DNA from: Burkholderiaceae bacterium 26
GTDB taxonomy: Bacteria; Pseudomonadota; Gammaproteobacteria; Burkholderiales; Burkholderiaceae
Reading direction: 5' to 3'
Length of the DNA: 64,000 bases
Assembly: GCA_000955795.1 (NCBI GenBank)
Contig: JYOB01000005.1
Span: forward strand, 96,786 to 160,785
The translations under genes and the position numbers were made by a program. The notes under the pieces are model-generated. The model worked only from the letters and a program-made list of their open reading frames with translations, was not told the DNA's origin and did no database searches. Within the stretch, counting starts at the first letter, position 1. Every line of letters starts with the position of its first letter. Positions 48,945 to 57,429 of the stretch are shown in pieces.

Positions 48945-51239
48945 TCAGGGTGTGCTGAGGCCTGCCTCGGATACCGCCTGCGGGTCGGGCGTGCGCGGCA
49001 GCGCGAAGTAGAACGTCGCGCCGCGATTGAGCTCGCCCTCGGCCCAGGTGCGGCCGCCGTGGCGATCGATGATGCGCCGCACATTGGCCAGGCCGATGCC
49101 GGTGCCCTCGAACTCGTCCATGCGATGCAGCCGCTGGAACACGCCGAACAGCTTGGCCACGTATTCCATCGAGAAGCCCACGCCGTTGTCGGCAATACGC
49201 ACGATGGTTTCGGCGTCGGTCTGTTCGGCGTCGATATGGATGCGCGCCGGATCACGGTCACGCGTGTATTTGACGGCGTTGGAGAGCAGGTTGCGCATCG
49301 CCAGTTGCAAGAATGCCGGGTCGGCCCGTACCACGGGCAACGCGGCGATACTCCACTCGATATGGCGGCGCCCCTGGTCGATCGTCATGTCGCGCACGAC
49401 GCCGCGCACGAGCTGGGCGAGGTCGACATCGGTCAGGTGAAGCGCGCCCCGGCCCATCTGCGAGAAGGTCAGCAGATCGTCGACCAGCTTGCCCGCAAAG
49501 CGCGACGACTCCGAGATCGTCTGCAGAAAATGCCGCCCGCGCGCCGAGACGTGCTGGCCTTCCATCTCGTCGAGCAGTTCGGCATAGCCGGCAATGTGGC
49601 GCAGCGGCGCGCGCAGGTCATGCGAAACGGAATACGAGAACGCTTCCAGCTCGTGATTGGCGCGGCGCAGCTCGCTGGTCAACTCCGCGGCTTCTTCAGC
49701 GCGGCGCAGCACGATGTTGAGGACGGCGTAGCGGAACTCCGCGGCGGTCTCCACTTCGCTCGTACGCCATGGGCGCGAGGTGTGGGCGATGTGTTCCTGC
49801 CGATGGCGCGTGCGGCCGAGCATGTGCCCGGTAGCGTGGTCGGTGGCCAAGTCCGGTGCGTCGCCGGCCCAGCGCACGGTGTGCGGAGTCTCTGGGCGGA
49901 ACCACAGCACGTAGTGGCGATGCAGTTGCGAAACCTGCACGGCCAGCACGCCGCTGGCCTGGGGCAGCAGCGCGGCGCCGTCCGCATAGGTGGCGGCCAG
50001 GCGGTCGCTGTGGAAGACCTCGCCAGGGTGCTCGTTGGCCAGCCATTCGGTCAGGCGCAGGATGCTGTCTTCGTCAGGCGCGACACCGATGCGCACGCAC
50101 TCGCCCTGGCGCACGATGGCGGCGCCGCTGGCCGAGGCAAAGCGCAACAGATCGGCGGGATGTTCGATCAGGCCATCCTGGAAATGGTCACGGTCGGCCA
50201 TCGCGGCCAGCAGGCGTACCAGGATGCGTCGCAGTTCAAGCCGGTGGGCGATCTCGGCGCGGTCTTCCTTTGCTTCGATCTGCAGGGACAGAATCTGCGC
50301 CAGGTGTTCGCACGCCGTGCGCACCTCAAACGACAGCGAACAGGGCGTCGCATGGTGGCAGGCGATCAAGCCCCACAGGTTCCCGCGCACCGTAAGCGCC
50401 AGCGTGAGCGAGGCCTTCGCGCCAATGCGGCGCATGGTTTCGCGCTGGGCCTCGGACGCAGCGCGCAGGGCAGCGTACGTCAGATCAGTTGTGCGCCCCG
50501 TGGACGGATGCAGCGGGGGCACCAGCCCCACCGGCGTGTCGTCGACGTTTGCCACGAGCCGCAAGGGGTTGTGGCTATACAGGCTGCGCAGTTCGGGCGT
50601 CATGCCGGCGCCCGACAGGTGCGCGCCGACCAGCGTGTCATAGGCCTTGTCTCGCGCTTCGGCCACGGCCTGCAAGGAGCCATCGCGGTCAATGCGGTAG
50701 ATCGTGACGCGGCCAAAGTGCGTCAGGCGGCGGACTTCGCGTGCTGCCAAGTCCGTCAGCGCATCGACCGTGCTGACGGCTTGCAGGCTGGCAACGAACG
50801 TGCGCACCAGCGGGTACATCGATGCAAACGCGCCGTCGGCCGCATGCACCGCGGGTTCCAGCTCCAGGATCAGCGTGCGCTTGTGCCGGTGCATCACCGC
50901 GTCGAGCGCGTGGCCGTGCGGCGTCTGCAGCGTGCCGATATACAGCGGATGGCCGTCGATGCTGTGTGTGCCCAGGGCGCGCTCCAGCAACTTGCGGCCG
51001 GCGGTGCCGATCACACGGTCGACGGGGGCCTGCAGCGCAGTGGCCAGTGGCGTACCCAGGGCCGCCTCCAGGTTTTCGCTCACCTGACGGATGCATAAAT
51101 CAGGTTCGGACAGGCACAGCAACACCCCGCGCGACTGGATGGCGGCGTTGCTGCCACTACCTATGGCGTCGTCGATGTCGTCCACTACGGACAAGGGCGG
51201 AGGCGATTGCGAACTCATGGCGTCGGGCGAGTGCGCCAC
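48945..51239 (-). CDS. Bacteriophytochrome-like histidine kinase with degenerate chromophore pocket
   Basis: A 764-residue kinase with the phytochrome layout: PAS-like (about 20-130), GAF (150-325), PHY (330-505), H-box SYSVSHDLRAPLRHI near 540, and ATPase (NLLSNAVKYT, DNGVGF). The GAF end keeps NLWGLIACHH. However, no Cys precedes residue 42, where the biliverdin Cys normally lies. The PASDIP motif reads SGAGMTPE (209-216), the pocket His in SPxHxxY is replaced (SEAQRET), and the tongue PRxSF reads GRTRH. Light sensing by bound biliverdin is therefore doubtful. The ATG at 51218 is an alternative start. Confidence 0.88.
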   Translation of the reverse strand: MAHSPDAMSSQSPPPLSVVDDIDDAIGSGSNAAIQSRGVLLCLSEPDLCIRQVSENLEAALGTPLATALQAPVDRVIGTAGRKLLERALGTHSIDGHPLYIGTLQTPHGHALDAVMHRHKRTLILELEPAVHAADGAFASMYPLVRTFVASLQAVSTVDALTDLAAREVRRLTHFGRVTIYRIDRDGSLQAVAEARDKAYDTLVGAHLSGAGMTPELRSLYSHNPLRLVANVDDTPVGLVPPLHPSTGRTTDLTYAALRAASEAQRETMRRIGAKASLTLALTVRGNLWGLIACHHATPCSLSFEVRTACEHLAQILSLQIEAKEDRAEIAHRLELRRILVRLLAAMADRDHFQDGLIEHPADLLRFASASGAAIVRQGECVRIGVAPDEDSILRLTEWLANEHPGEVFHSDRLAATYADGAALLPQASGVLAVQVSQLHRHYVLWFRPETPHTVRWAGDAPDLATDHATGHMLGRTRHRQEHIAHTSRPWRTSEVETAAEFRYAVLNIVLRRAEEAAELTSELRRANHELEAFSYSVSHDLRAPLRHIAGYAELLDEMEGQHVSARGRHFLQTISESSRFAGKLVDDLLTFSQMGRGALHLTDVDLAQLVRGVVRDMTIDQGRRHIEWSIAALPVVRADPAFLQLAMRNLLSNAVKYTRDRDPARIHIDAEQTDAETIVRIADNGVGFSMEYVAKLFGVFQRLHRMDEFEGTGIGLANVRRIIDRHGGRTWAEGELNRGATFYFALPRTPDPQAVSEAGLSTP

Positions 51240-51508
51240 CCCGATGGCCTTGGCTGAATGCTTGGCGGGGGCGGCGGGCTGCCCCGGGCGGAAGCGGCCT
51301 GCCGGGGTTCAGCGTATTTGCCAGGTTCCTACGCAAGCGACGTGCCCGACACGCGAAAACGGCATGGCGATGCGCCCGGTAGAGCGCCGAAGCAGCGTTG
51401 TCGTCCCTTCCTGCATGTAAAAAAGTGCTGCTGGGCCGCCTCAACGTTACAAGGCTGGACGGTGCCCGCGCTGCCCTGTTGCCCAGGCTTGCATTTTCGC
51501 CTCGCCCA
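51240..51508. other. Intergenic region upstream of the phytochrome-like operon
   Basis: About 270 nt between the kinase gene and the ychF terminator. It must hold the promoter for the three-gene signalling operon. I see no gene or strong motif. Confidence 0.4.
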
Positions 51509-51546
51509 TGAAAAAAGCCCCGCAGCGATTGCGGGGCTTTTTCGTT
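51509..51546. terminator. Intrinsic terminator of ychF
   Basis: AAAAAAGCCCCGC and GCGGGGCTTTTT pair around a short loop. The A and T runs make it functional on both strands; it lies just downstream of ychF on the minus strand. Confidence 0.93.
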
Positions 51547-51559
51547 GTGCTTGTGCTGA

Positions 51560-52654
51560 TCAGACGTTGAACAGGAAGTGCAGCACATCGCCGTCCTTGA
51601 CGATGTATTCCTTGCCTTCGGCGCGCATCTTGCCGGCTTCCTTGGCACCTTGTTCGCCCTTGAACTGGATGAAATCGTCGTACGAAATCGTCTGGGCGCG
51701 GATGAAGCCGCGTTCGAAGTCGGTGTGGATGGCCGCAGCGGCGCGCGGGGCCGTGTCGCCGATGTGGATCGTCCAGGCGCGCACTTCCTTCACGCCGGCG
51801 GTGAAGTAGGTTTGCAGGCCGAGCAGCTTGAAAGCCGCGCGGATCACGCGGTTCAGGCCGGGTTCGTCCATGCCGATGTCGGCCAGGAATTCAGCCTTGT
51901 CAGCGTCGTCCAGATCCGCGATCTCGGCTTCGATGGCGGCGCACACGGCCACCACCGGCGAATTCGTCTGCGCGGCGTAGTTGCGCACGGCGTCCAGGTG
52001 CGGGTTGTTCTCGAAGCCGTCTTCGCGCACGTTGGCCACGTACATGGTCGGCTTGGCGGTAATCAAGCACAGCGGCTTGATGGTTGCCCACTCGTCGTCG
52101 GTCAGGTTCAGGCCGCGCACGGGTTTGGCTTCGTCCAGCACCTTCTGTGCCTTTTCCAGCACCGCGACCAGCTTGGCGGCTTCCTTGTCGTTGCCCGACT
52201 TGGCGGCCTTGGTGTAGCGCTGCAGTGCCTTTTCAACCGTGGCCAGGTCAGCGAGGGCCAGTTCGGTGTTGATGACCTCGATGTCGGCGATCGGGTCGAC
52301 CTTGCCGGCGACGTGGATCACGTTTTCATCTTCGAAACAGCGCACCACGTGCGTGATGGCATCTGTCTCGCGGATGTTGGCCAGGAACTGGTTGCCCAGG
52401 CCTTCACCCTTGGAGGCGCCCGCCACCAGGCCCGCAATGTCGACGAACTCGACCACCGCCGGCAGCACCCGCTCGGGCTTGACGATGTCGGCCAGCGCTT
52501 GCAGGCGGACGTCCGGCACTTCCACCACGCCTACGTTGGGCTCGATCGTGCAGAACGGGTAGTTCTCGGCAGCGATGCCGGCTTTGGTCAGGGCATTGAA
52601 CAGGGTCGACTTGCCGACGTTCGGCAGACCAACGATGCCGCATTGGAGGCTCAT
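51560..52654 (-). CDS. ychF: Ribosome-binding ATPase YchF
   Basis: Obg-family P-loop protein that prefers ATP and associates with ribosomes and oxidative-stress control. The 364-residue protein starts [19 protein letters not shown] (Walker A), has switch region [20 protein letters not shown] and the DxxG element [21 protein letters not shown]-terminal TGS domain ends [13 protein letters not shown]. It is transcribed alone. Confidence 0.97.
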   Translation of the reverse strand: MSLQCGIVGLPNVGKSTLFNALTKAGIAAENYPFCTIEPNVGVVEVPDVRLQALADIVKPERVLPAVVEFVDIAGLVAGASKGEGLGNQFLANIRETDAITHVVRCFEDENVIHVAGKVDPIADIEVINTELALADLATVEKALQRYTKAAKSGNDKEAAKLVAVLEKAQKVLDEAKPVRGLNLTDDEWATIKPLCLITAKPTMYVANVREDGFENNPHLDAVRNYAAQTNSPVVAVCAAIEAEIADLDDADKAEFLADIGMDEPGLNRVIRAAFKLLGLQTYFTAGVKEVRAWTIHIGDTAPRAAAAIHTDFERGFIRAQTISYDDFIQFKGEQGAKEAGKMRAEGKEYIVKDGDVLHFLFNV

Positions 52655-52772
52655 GGTGAAAAAGGCTCTAAATCAAGGGGTTGCGTGACGCGGGGGAGGC
52701 GGCAGCACAGCGGAATCCGGGCTGTGCGCGTCGTTCACGGAAAGGCGTGATTGTAACCGCTCCGGATGGCGT

Positions 52773-53666
52773 CTAGCCCTGGGATGCTGCTTCGGGGCGC
52801 TTGCGCTGCGTGCGGCTGGCCAGCACCAGGGCAATGCCGCCGAGGATGGCGGCGGAGGCGGCTGCCAGGCGCGGGGTCAGCGGCTCCGCCAAGAACAGCA
52901 CCGCCCCGAACGCCGCAATGGGCGGCACCGACAGTTGTACCGCCGCCGCACGGATCGCCGACAGCCCTTTGAGCGCGGCGTACCAGATCACATAGCCGAT
53001 GCCCGAAGTGAGGGCGCCGGAGGCAAGCGCGAGCAGGATACCGGCCGGGCTGGCGTGTGCGCGGTCATACAGCAACATGCTCAGCGCGAGCGCCATGGGC
53101 GCGGCGCGCAGGAAGTTGCCGGCAGTGGCAGCCAGCGGATTGTCGAGCCCGCGCCCGCGCAGCGAATACACGCCCCAGGCGATGCCCGCCACCGTCATCA
53201 ACGCGGCGCCCAGGGGCGTCGGCGCTGTCACGCCGGGCGATACGAGATAGACGAGCCCACCTGCCGCCAGCGCAAACCCCGCCCAGCCAAGCGCCTCGAA
53301 CCGTTCGCCGGCACGCAGGCCGGCCGCCAGCATGGTGAGCTGCACCGCGCCAAACAGAATCAGCGCGCCGGTGCCTGCGCTCAGCGTCAGATACGCAAAC
53401 GAGAAGAAGACGACATAGACGAAGAGCATCGTCGCGGCAGCCCAATCCACACGCGCTGGCGGTGTCTGCCCCGCGCTTGCCCGCGCAAGGACGGCCAGCA
53501 CGACGGCGCCCGATACCAGTCGGATGCTGGAAAAGCTCGCCGCATCGATGGCCGCCTGTTGAAGCGCCAGCCGGCACAGTAGCGAGTTCGACGCGAACGC
53601 CACCATGGTGATGCAGGTGAGCAGCACGGTGCGCAGGGCGGGATGCGCGTCGTTTGTCTGGTCCAT
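52773..53666 (-). CDS. EamA/DMT-family transporter
   Basis: Ten-helix inner-membrane exporter-type protein of about 297 residues, made of two EamA repeats (VAFASNSLLCRLALQQA near 18 and VAGIAWGVYSLRGRGLDNPLA near 155). Substrate cannot be predicted; relatives export amino acids or metabolites. The ATG at 53666 has a weak GAGAA six bases upstream; ATG 53678 is also in frame. Confidence 0.87.
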   Translation of the reverse strand: MDQTNDAHPALRTVLLTCITMVAFASNSLLCRLALQQAAIDAASFSSIRLVSGAVVLAVLARASAGQTPPARVDWAAATMLFVYVVFFSFAYLTLSAGTGALILFGAVQLTMLAAGLRAGERFEALGWAGFALAAGGLVYLVSPGVTAPTPLGAALMTVAGIAWGVYSLRGRGLDNPLAATAGNFLRAAPMALALSMLLYDRAHASPAGILLALASGALTSGIGYVIWYAALKGLSAIRAAAVQLSVPPIAAFGAVLFLAEPLTPRLAAASAAILGGIALVLASRTQRKRPEAASQG

Positions 53667-53849
53667 GTGAGTTCTCATTCGATGGGCAATCGGCGCGCCA
53701 GAGATGCCTGGCTAGGGGATGTCGACGTGATTCCCATGCCCATATTCTTCGAGCGACAGACCGCGCGGGAGCGGCGCGATGTCCTCATTCTAGAAGGCGC
53801 CTTCGGTCAGACAAGGCGCCTCCCGGCTGCATGGCGAGGGGGAGACGGC

Positions 53850-53889
53850 GTTACGGGCCCCGTTACGCGTTACGTTCCAGAAACGTAAC
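53850..53889. repeat. GTTAC direct repeats and an inverted repeat upstream of the FliT-like gene
   Basis: GTTAC occurs at 53850, 53862 and 53869. The last forms a perfect 8-bp inverted repeat, GTTACGTT (53869-53876) with AACGTAAC (53882-53889), loop CCAGA. The 400-nt gap 53667-54077 holds this and AAGGCGCCT direct repeats near 53797 and 53812, but no clear ORF. It could be an operator or a hairpin. Confidence 0.5.
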
Positions 53890-54077
53890 AACTTCGCGTG
53901 AAGCGGCCGTTTTTCGGGCCTGCGACGCCCGCCATCAGATGCCCTCCGTATCCTGCGAGGCCAAGCCGGCAAAGGCTTGAGCGCCGTTTCCGCGCGAGCT
54001 GCGGACGGCGGCGGGCCGCCGGGCATGCCTATTGCACTGGCTTCCCGCAAACAACACGTTTGATTCTGGAGCACAGC

Positions 54078-54455
54078 ATGTCCTGGACCGTCGCCACCGC
54101 CGCCCGCCCGATCCATACGGTTTCCGACAGCGCCGGCCTGTTCGCCTGCTACGAGGCCATCGCGAGCTTGTCCGAAGACATGGTGGATGCGGCCGAACGC
54201 GGCGATTGGGACGAAGTGAGCTTGCTTGAGCGCGAATGCGCAGCCCATATGGAGCGCCTGGGTCACGGCCTGCGCCCGGCCTTGTCGCACGAAGAACTGC
54301 AACGCAAGCGCGACCTGATGATGCGCATTCTGGCCAACGACGCCCGCGTGCGTGCGCTGGTCTGCCCGCGCCAGGATGAGCTGATGCGCCTGGTCAGCGG
54401 CGAGCGCCGCGCCATCGGCGCACGTCAGGCGTACGCCGCCGTCTCGTACTACTGA
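54078..54455 (+). CDS. FliT-like flagellar chaperone family protein
   Basis: A 125-residue, mostly helical protein. The block LFACYEAIASLSEDMVDAAERGDWDEVSLLERECAAHMERL matches the FliT pattern (aromatic-rich helix, then S-x-x-M-x-x-A-A-x-x-G-x-W-x-x-L-x-x-L-E); FliT is a FliD chaperone and FlhDC inhibitor in enterobacteria. GGAG lies seven bases upstream of ATG 54078. No flagellar gene is nearby, so the assignment rests on sequence alone. Confidence 0.7.
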   Translation: MSWTVATAARPIHTVSDSAGLFACYEAIASLSEDMVDAAERGDWDEVSLLERECAAHMERLGHGLRPALSHEELQRKRDLMMRILANDARVRALVCPRQDELMRLVSGERRAIGARQAYAAVSYY

Positions 54456-54486
54456 GCGGCAGAGCGGTTCCGCGGCCGGACCCGAT

Positions 54487-54960
54487 TCAGCGGTCGGCCC
54501 GCAATTCTCCCCACGACATCAGCACCCGCTGGATGCTGCGCGCATAGGCGTCGCGGTGGACAGGCGTTTCCGAGTGATACGCGCCGATGGCCCGCCAGGT
54601 GTTTCCGTGGCGCACCATCTTTTGCTTGAGCAGCCAAGCCGCCACAAACACGTTGACGCAGGCGTCGGTGAGCGCACCGCGCGGCACGCCGTAGCGGGCC
54701 AGCGTACTGAAGTGGATCGAGTTGATCTGCGCCTGGCCGATGTCGACCGAGCCGTCGGCGTTGCGGTGGATGGCGCCGGCATCGCCCTTCGATTCAAACC
54801 ACACGATCGCGCGCAGCACCGCAGGGTTGACGCCCTGGTAGGTGCCCGCCTGCTCGAAGCAATCGCCCGAGGCGGCGTGCGCAGCAACGCTGGAGGCGGC
54901 CAGCACAAGCGCCGCGCCAAGGCGGCTGCAGGTCAAGCGAAGAGGGCGGGCGAGGGGCAT
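54487..54960 (-). CDS. Lytic transglycosylase, IagB/VirB1-like
   Basis: A 157-residue exported muramidase-type protein. A signal peptide (LGAALVLAASSVAAHAA) is followed by the SLT domain: DCFEQAGTYQGVNPAVLRAIVWFESKGD with the catalytic Glu in WFESKGD, then NADGSVDIGQAQINSIHF and TWRAIGAYHSETPVHR. Small enzymes of this kind open peptidoglycan for secretion systems or pili. It is last in a minus-strand trio of exported proteins. Confidence 0.88.
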   Translation of the reverse strand: MPLARPLRLTCSRLGAALVLAASSVAAHAASGDCFEQAGTYQGVNPAVLRAIVWFESKGDAGAIHRNADGSVDIGQAQINSIHFSTLARYGVPRGALTDACVNVFVAAWLLKQKMVRHGNTWRAIGAYHSETPVHRDAYARSIQRVLMSWGELRADR

Positions 54961-54981
54961 GACGGCTCCGGCGGTTTCTGA

Positions 54982-55320
54982 TTACTTCTGCAGGGCCACT
55001 TCAAGCTGACGCTCGATACCGGCCAGATACGTGTGCGATGCCTCCGACACCACCATGCGCGGCACCGGCTCGGTCGCCTTGCGCCACTGCGTGGTCAGAA
55101 CCTTGCGCTTGCCGCCGCGCGTGTGTACGGCGGGCGCGGCTTCGATTTCGGCACCGCCGCCGGGCGGCAGCATCGCCAGGGAGGGCAGGGGCGGATAGAC
55201 GCGGTCGGGCGCCGCAGCCGTCGCCGGCATCAGTGCGTCGGGTGGCGCGGCAAAGGCCGTTGCGGCCGGTGTCGCCAGCAGGCCAACGGTGAGCGGAAAG
55301 AGCAGATGGGTCATACGCAT
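54982..55320 (-). CDS. Small exported protein, unknown
   Basis: A 112-residue precursor with a signal peptide (LLFPLTVGLLATPAATAFAA), a proline-rich central part and a C-terminal segment SHTYLAGIERQLEVALQK likely to be helical. No family recognised. It lies between the lipoprotein gene and the transglycosylase gene with short gaps, so the three are probably cotranscribed. Confidence 0.7.
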   Translation of the reverse strand: MRMTHLLFPLTVGLLATPAATAFAAPPDALMPATAAAPDRVYPPLPSLAMLPPGGGAEIEAAPAVHTRGGKRKVLTTQWRKATEPVPRMVVSEASHTYLAGIERQLEVALQK

Positions 55321-55330
55321 GACGTTCCTC

Positions 55331-55720
55331 TTAATCCTGCGTGCGGATCGTCACGCTGTAAGGCTGGCTGGCGCTGACGGTCAGGTTTTCCAGGCGGACG
55401 TAGCCGGCGCGCTGCGCGGGCACGCCGTTCCACAGCGCCTGGTTCAGATAACGGAAATCCTGCGCCAGCGCGGCCACCTGAATCGTCGCCGGGCGTTTTT
55501 GCGCGGCGGCCAACGCGCCGGCCTTGGTCAGCACGGCGGTCAGTTGCGGGTCATGCGCGCCCAGTGCATCGGGCGGGATGGCGAAGGTCATGACTTCGCC
55601 CGTGGGCGCGGTGCGGGCCACCGGGGCCGGCGTCTGGGCAGGCATTTGCGCGCAGCCGGCCAGTGCCAGCAGCGCGGCCAGCGTCAGCGATACGGCGGAG
55701 CGTTCGGAAAAAGTCCACAT
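55331..55720 (-). CDS. Small lipoprotein, unknown
   Basis: A 129-residue lipoprotein: signal SLTLAALLALAGC with Cys near residue 23, then a Pro/Thr linker and a compact domain (EVMTFAIPPDALGAHDPQLTAVL, then YLNQALWNGVPAQRAGYVRLENLTV). I do not recognise the fold. It begins the exported trio. The ATG at 55720 lacks a clear ribosome site. Confidence 0.7.
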   Translation of the reverse strand: MWTFSERSAVSLTLAALLALAGCAQMPAQTPAPVARTAPTGEVMTFAIPPDALGAHDPQLTAVLTKAGALAAAQKRPATIQVAALAQDFRYLNQALWNGVPAQRAGYVRLENLTVSASQPYSVTIRTQD

Positions 55721-55907
55721 GGCGATAAGGAATGCGTGGATCGGACCCGCACTGTATCGGCCGGCCGCGCCCGTCAAAACGTCGAATTACCCGGCTTTTA
55801 TCGTCCATCCCGACGGATGGCTTGAGGGCCTGATTCAAGGTGAAAACGGCATCACATTACGGATTTGCGGTCGGGCGAAGTGTTTTGCACATATGCGGCG
55901 CAATCGG

Positions 55908-55928
55908 CATATTGGCGCGCCAAATATG
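55908..55928. promoter_or_regulatory. Near-perfect 21-bp palindrome, possible operator
   Basis: CATATTGGCG is mirrored by CGCCAAATATG with one extra A. Related ATATGCG elements flank it at about 55891 and 55924. It lies in the 367-nt gap between the exported trio (minus) and the UbiH-type gene (plus), where a regulator could bind to affect either side. Confidence 0.45.
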
Positions 55929-56072
55929 CGCTGCGCGCTGCAATGGGTTCGCGTGGCGCCAGCGTCTCGCCGCGGGGCTGGTAGGCGTAAACACCGGGGC
56001 CGCGGTGCGGCGCCGCCAAGTGTCGGCCGTGACACATTTGCGCGGCCACAAGGCTGGAAGACCCCTCGCCGC

Positions 56073-56078
56073 TATAAT
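56073..56078 (+). promoter_or_regulatory. -10 box just before the UbiH-type gene
   Basis: A perfect TATAAT ends nine bases before the ATG at 56088. If used, transcription would begin within a few bases of the start codon, giving a nearly leaderless mRNA. The -35 region is poor. Confidence 0.6.
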
Positions 56079-56087
56079 CGGCGCACC

Positions 56088-57383
56088 ATGAATACACCCG
56101 CGTTTTCCTCTTCCAAGGCTGTGCCCAAAGAGGCAGCGCCTTACCACTTGGCCGTGGTGGGCGGCGGCATCGTCGGGCGCGCCTGCGCGCTGCGGCTGGC
56201 GCAGATCGGCTTGCGCATCGCGCATATCGCACCGCCCGCCCCAGCCTCCGCGCCCGCTGGGCCGGATGCCTGGGATGCGCGTGTCTACGCGTTCTCGTCC
56301 AGCTCCCAGGCGCTGCTGGAGCAGCTGCGCATCTGGCCGGCGCTCGACATGACGCGCGTGCAGCCTGTGCACGACATGCGGATCTTCGGCGACGACGCTG
56401 CCGCACGCGGCGAGCACGCCCACCCCGACCTGCATTTTTCCGCCTACGCAGCCGGCACGCCGCAACTGGCGTGGATTGCCGAATCGTCGCTCGTCGAGCG
56501 CGCGCTGGAAACGGCGCTGCGCTTCGCCCATACGGTGCAGACCTTCCCGCACGCCGCCACCGGCTTCGAAATGGAAGCTGATGCCGTGCGGCTGACGCTG
56601 GCCGACGGGCAGACGATCCGCGCGGAATGCGTGATCGGCGCCGACGGCAAGAATTCGTGGGTGCGCCAGCAGGCTGGCATCGAGGCCGAAGCGAAGCCGT
56701 ATCGACAGCTTGGCGTGGTTGCCAACTTCCAGGCCGAGCGCTGGCATCAGGACACCGCGTGGCAATGGTTCCTCGGTGCATCTGCCGAGCAGGCCGCCGC
56801 AGCGGATGACACCGCCCCGTTGCGCGGCGAGATCCTCGCGATGCTGCCGTTGCCCGATCGGCGCATGTCGATGGTGTGGTCCGCCAGCGAAGACCACGCC
56901 CGCGAGCTGCTCGCGCTGTCGCCGGAGGCGCTGTGCCGCGCCGTGGAAGCCGCGGCCGGCGGCGCCATCGCCGCACGCTTTGGGCGTCTGTCGAATATCA
57001 CGCCGGCGCAGGGTTTCCCGCTCGTGCTGCAACACGCCAGCCGGGCGGTCGCGCCGCGTGTGGCGCTGGTGGGCGACGCTGCGCATGTGATCCATCCGCT
57101 GGCCGGGCAGGGCATGAACCTCGGGCTTCGGGATGTGGCCGAAATTGGCCGGGTGATGGCGGAACGTGAAACCATGCGCGATCATGGCGATCTGAGGTTG
57201 CTGCGCCGTTACGAGCGCGCCCGCCGCGAAGACCTGCTTTCGCTCACGGCCGCTACCGATGGTCTGCACAAACTGTTCGCCCTGCCGGGCGCGCTGCCCC
57301 GCACGGTACGCAACGCGGGGATGCGCATGGTGGGCATGACGCCATTTATCAAACGCTTGTTGATCAAGCACGCACTCGGCTGA
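56088..57383 (+). CDS. FAD-dependent UbiH/UbiF-family hydroxylase
   Basis: Flavin monooxygenase, probably for ring hydroxylation in ubiquinone synthesis. The 431-residue protein has the dinucleotide motif HLAVVGGGIVGRACALRLAQ near 20, the DG motif CVIGADGKNSWVRQQAG near 185 and the second FAD motif RVALVGDAAHVIHPLAGQGMNLGLRD near 325. Which ring position it acts on (UbiH, UbiF, UbiI or UbiM) cannot be decided from sequence alone. Confidence 0.9.
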   Translation: MNTPAFSSSKAVPKEAAPYHLAVVGGGIVGRACALRLAQIGLRIAHIAPPAPASAPAGPDAWDARVYAFSSSSQALLEQLRIWPALDMTRVQPVHDMRIFGDDAAARGEHAHPDLHFSAYAAGTPQLAWIAESSLVERALETALRFAHTVQTFPHAATGFEMEADAVRLTLADGQTIRAECVIGADGKNSWVRQQAGIEAEAKPYRQLGVVANFQAERWHQDTAWQWFLGASAEQAAAADDTAPLRGEILAMLPLPDRRMSMVWSASEDHARELLALSPEALCRAVEAAAGGAIAARFGRLSNITPAQGFPLVLQHASRAVAPRVALVGDAAHVIHPLAGQGMNLGLRDVAEIGRVMAERETMRDHGDLRLLRRYERARREDLLSLTAATDGLHKLFALPGALPRTVRNAGMRMVGMTPFIKRLLIKHALG

Positions 57384-57429
57384 GGCTGCCTCAGCGGGTT
57401 TGTGGTTTTTTGGGGTTCCAGGAGTCGTT

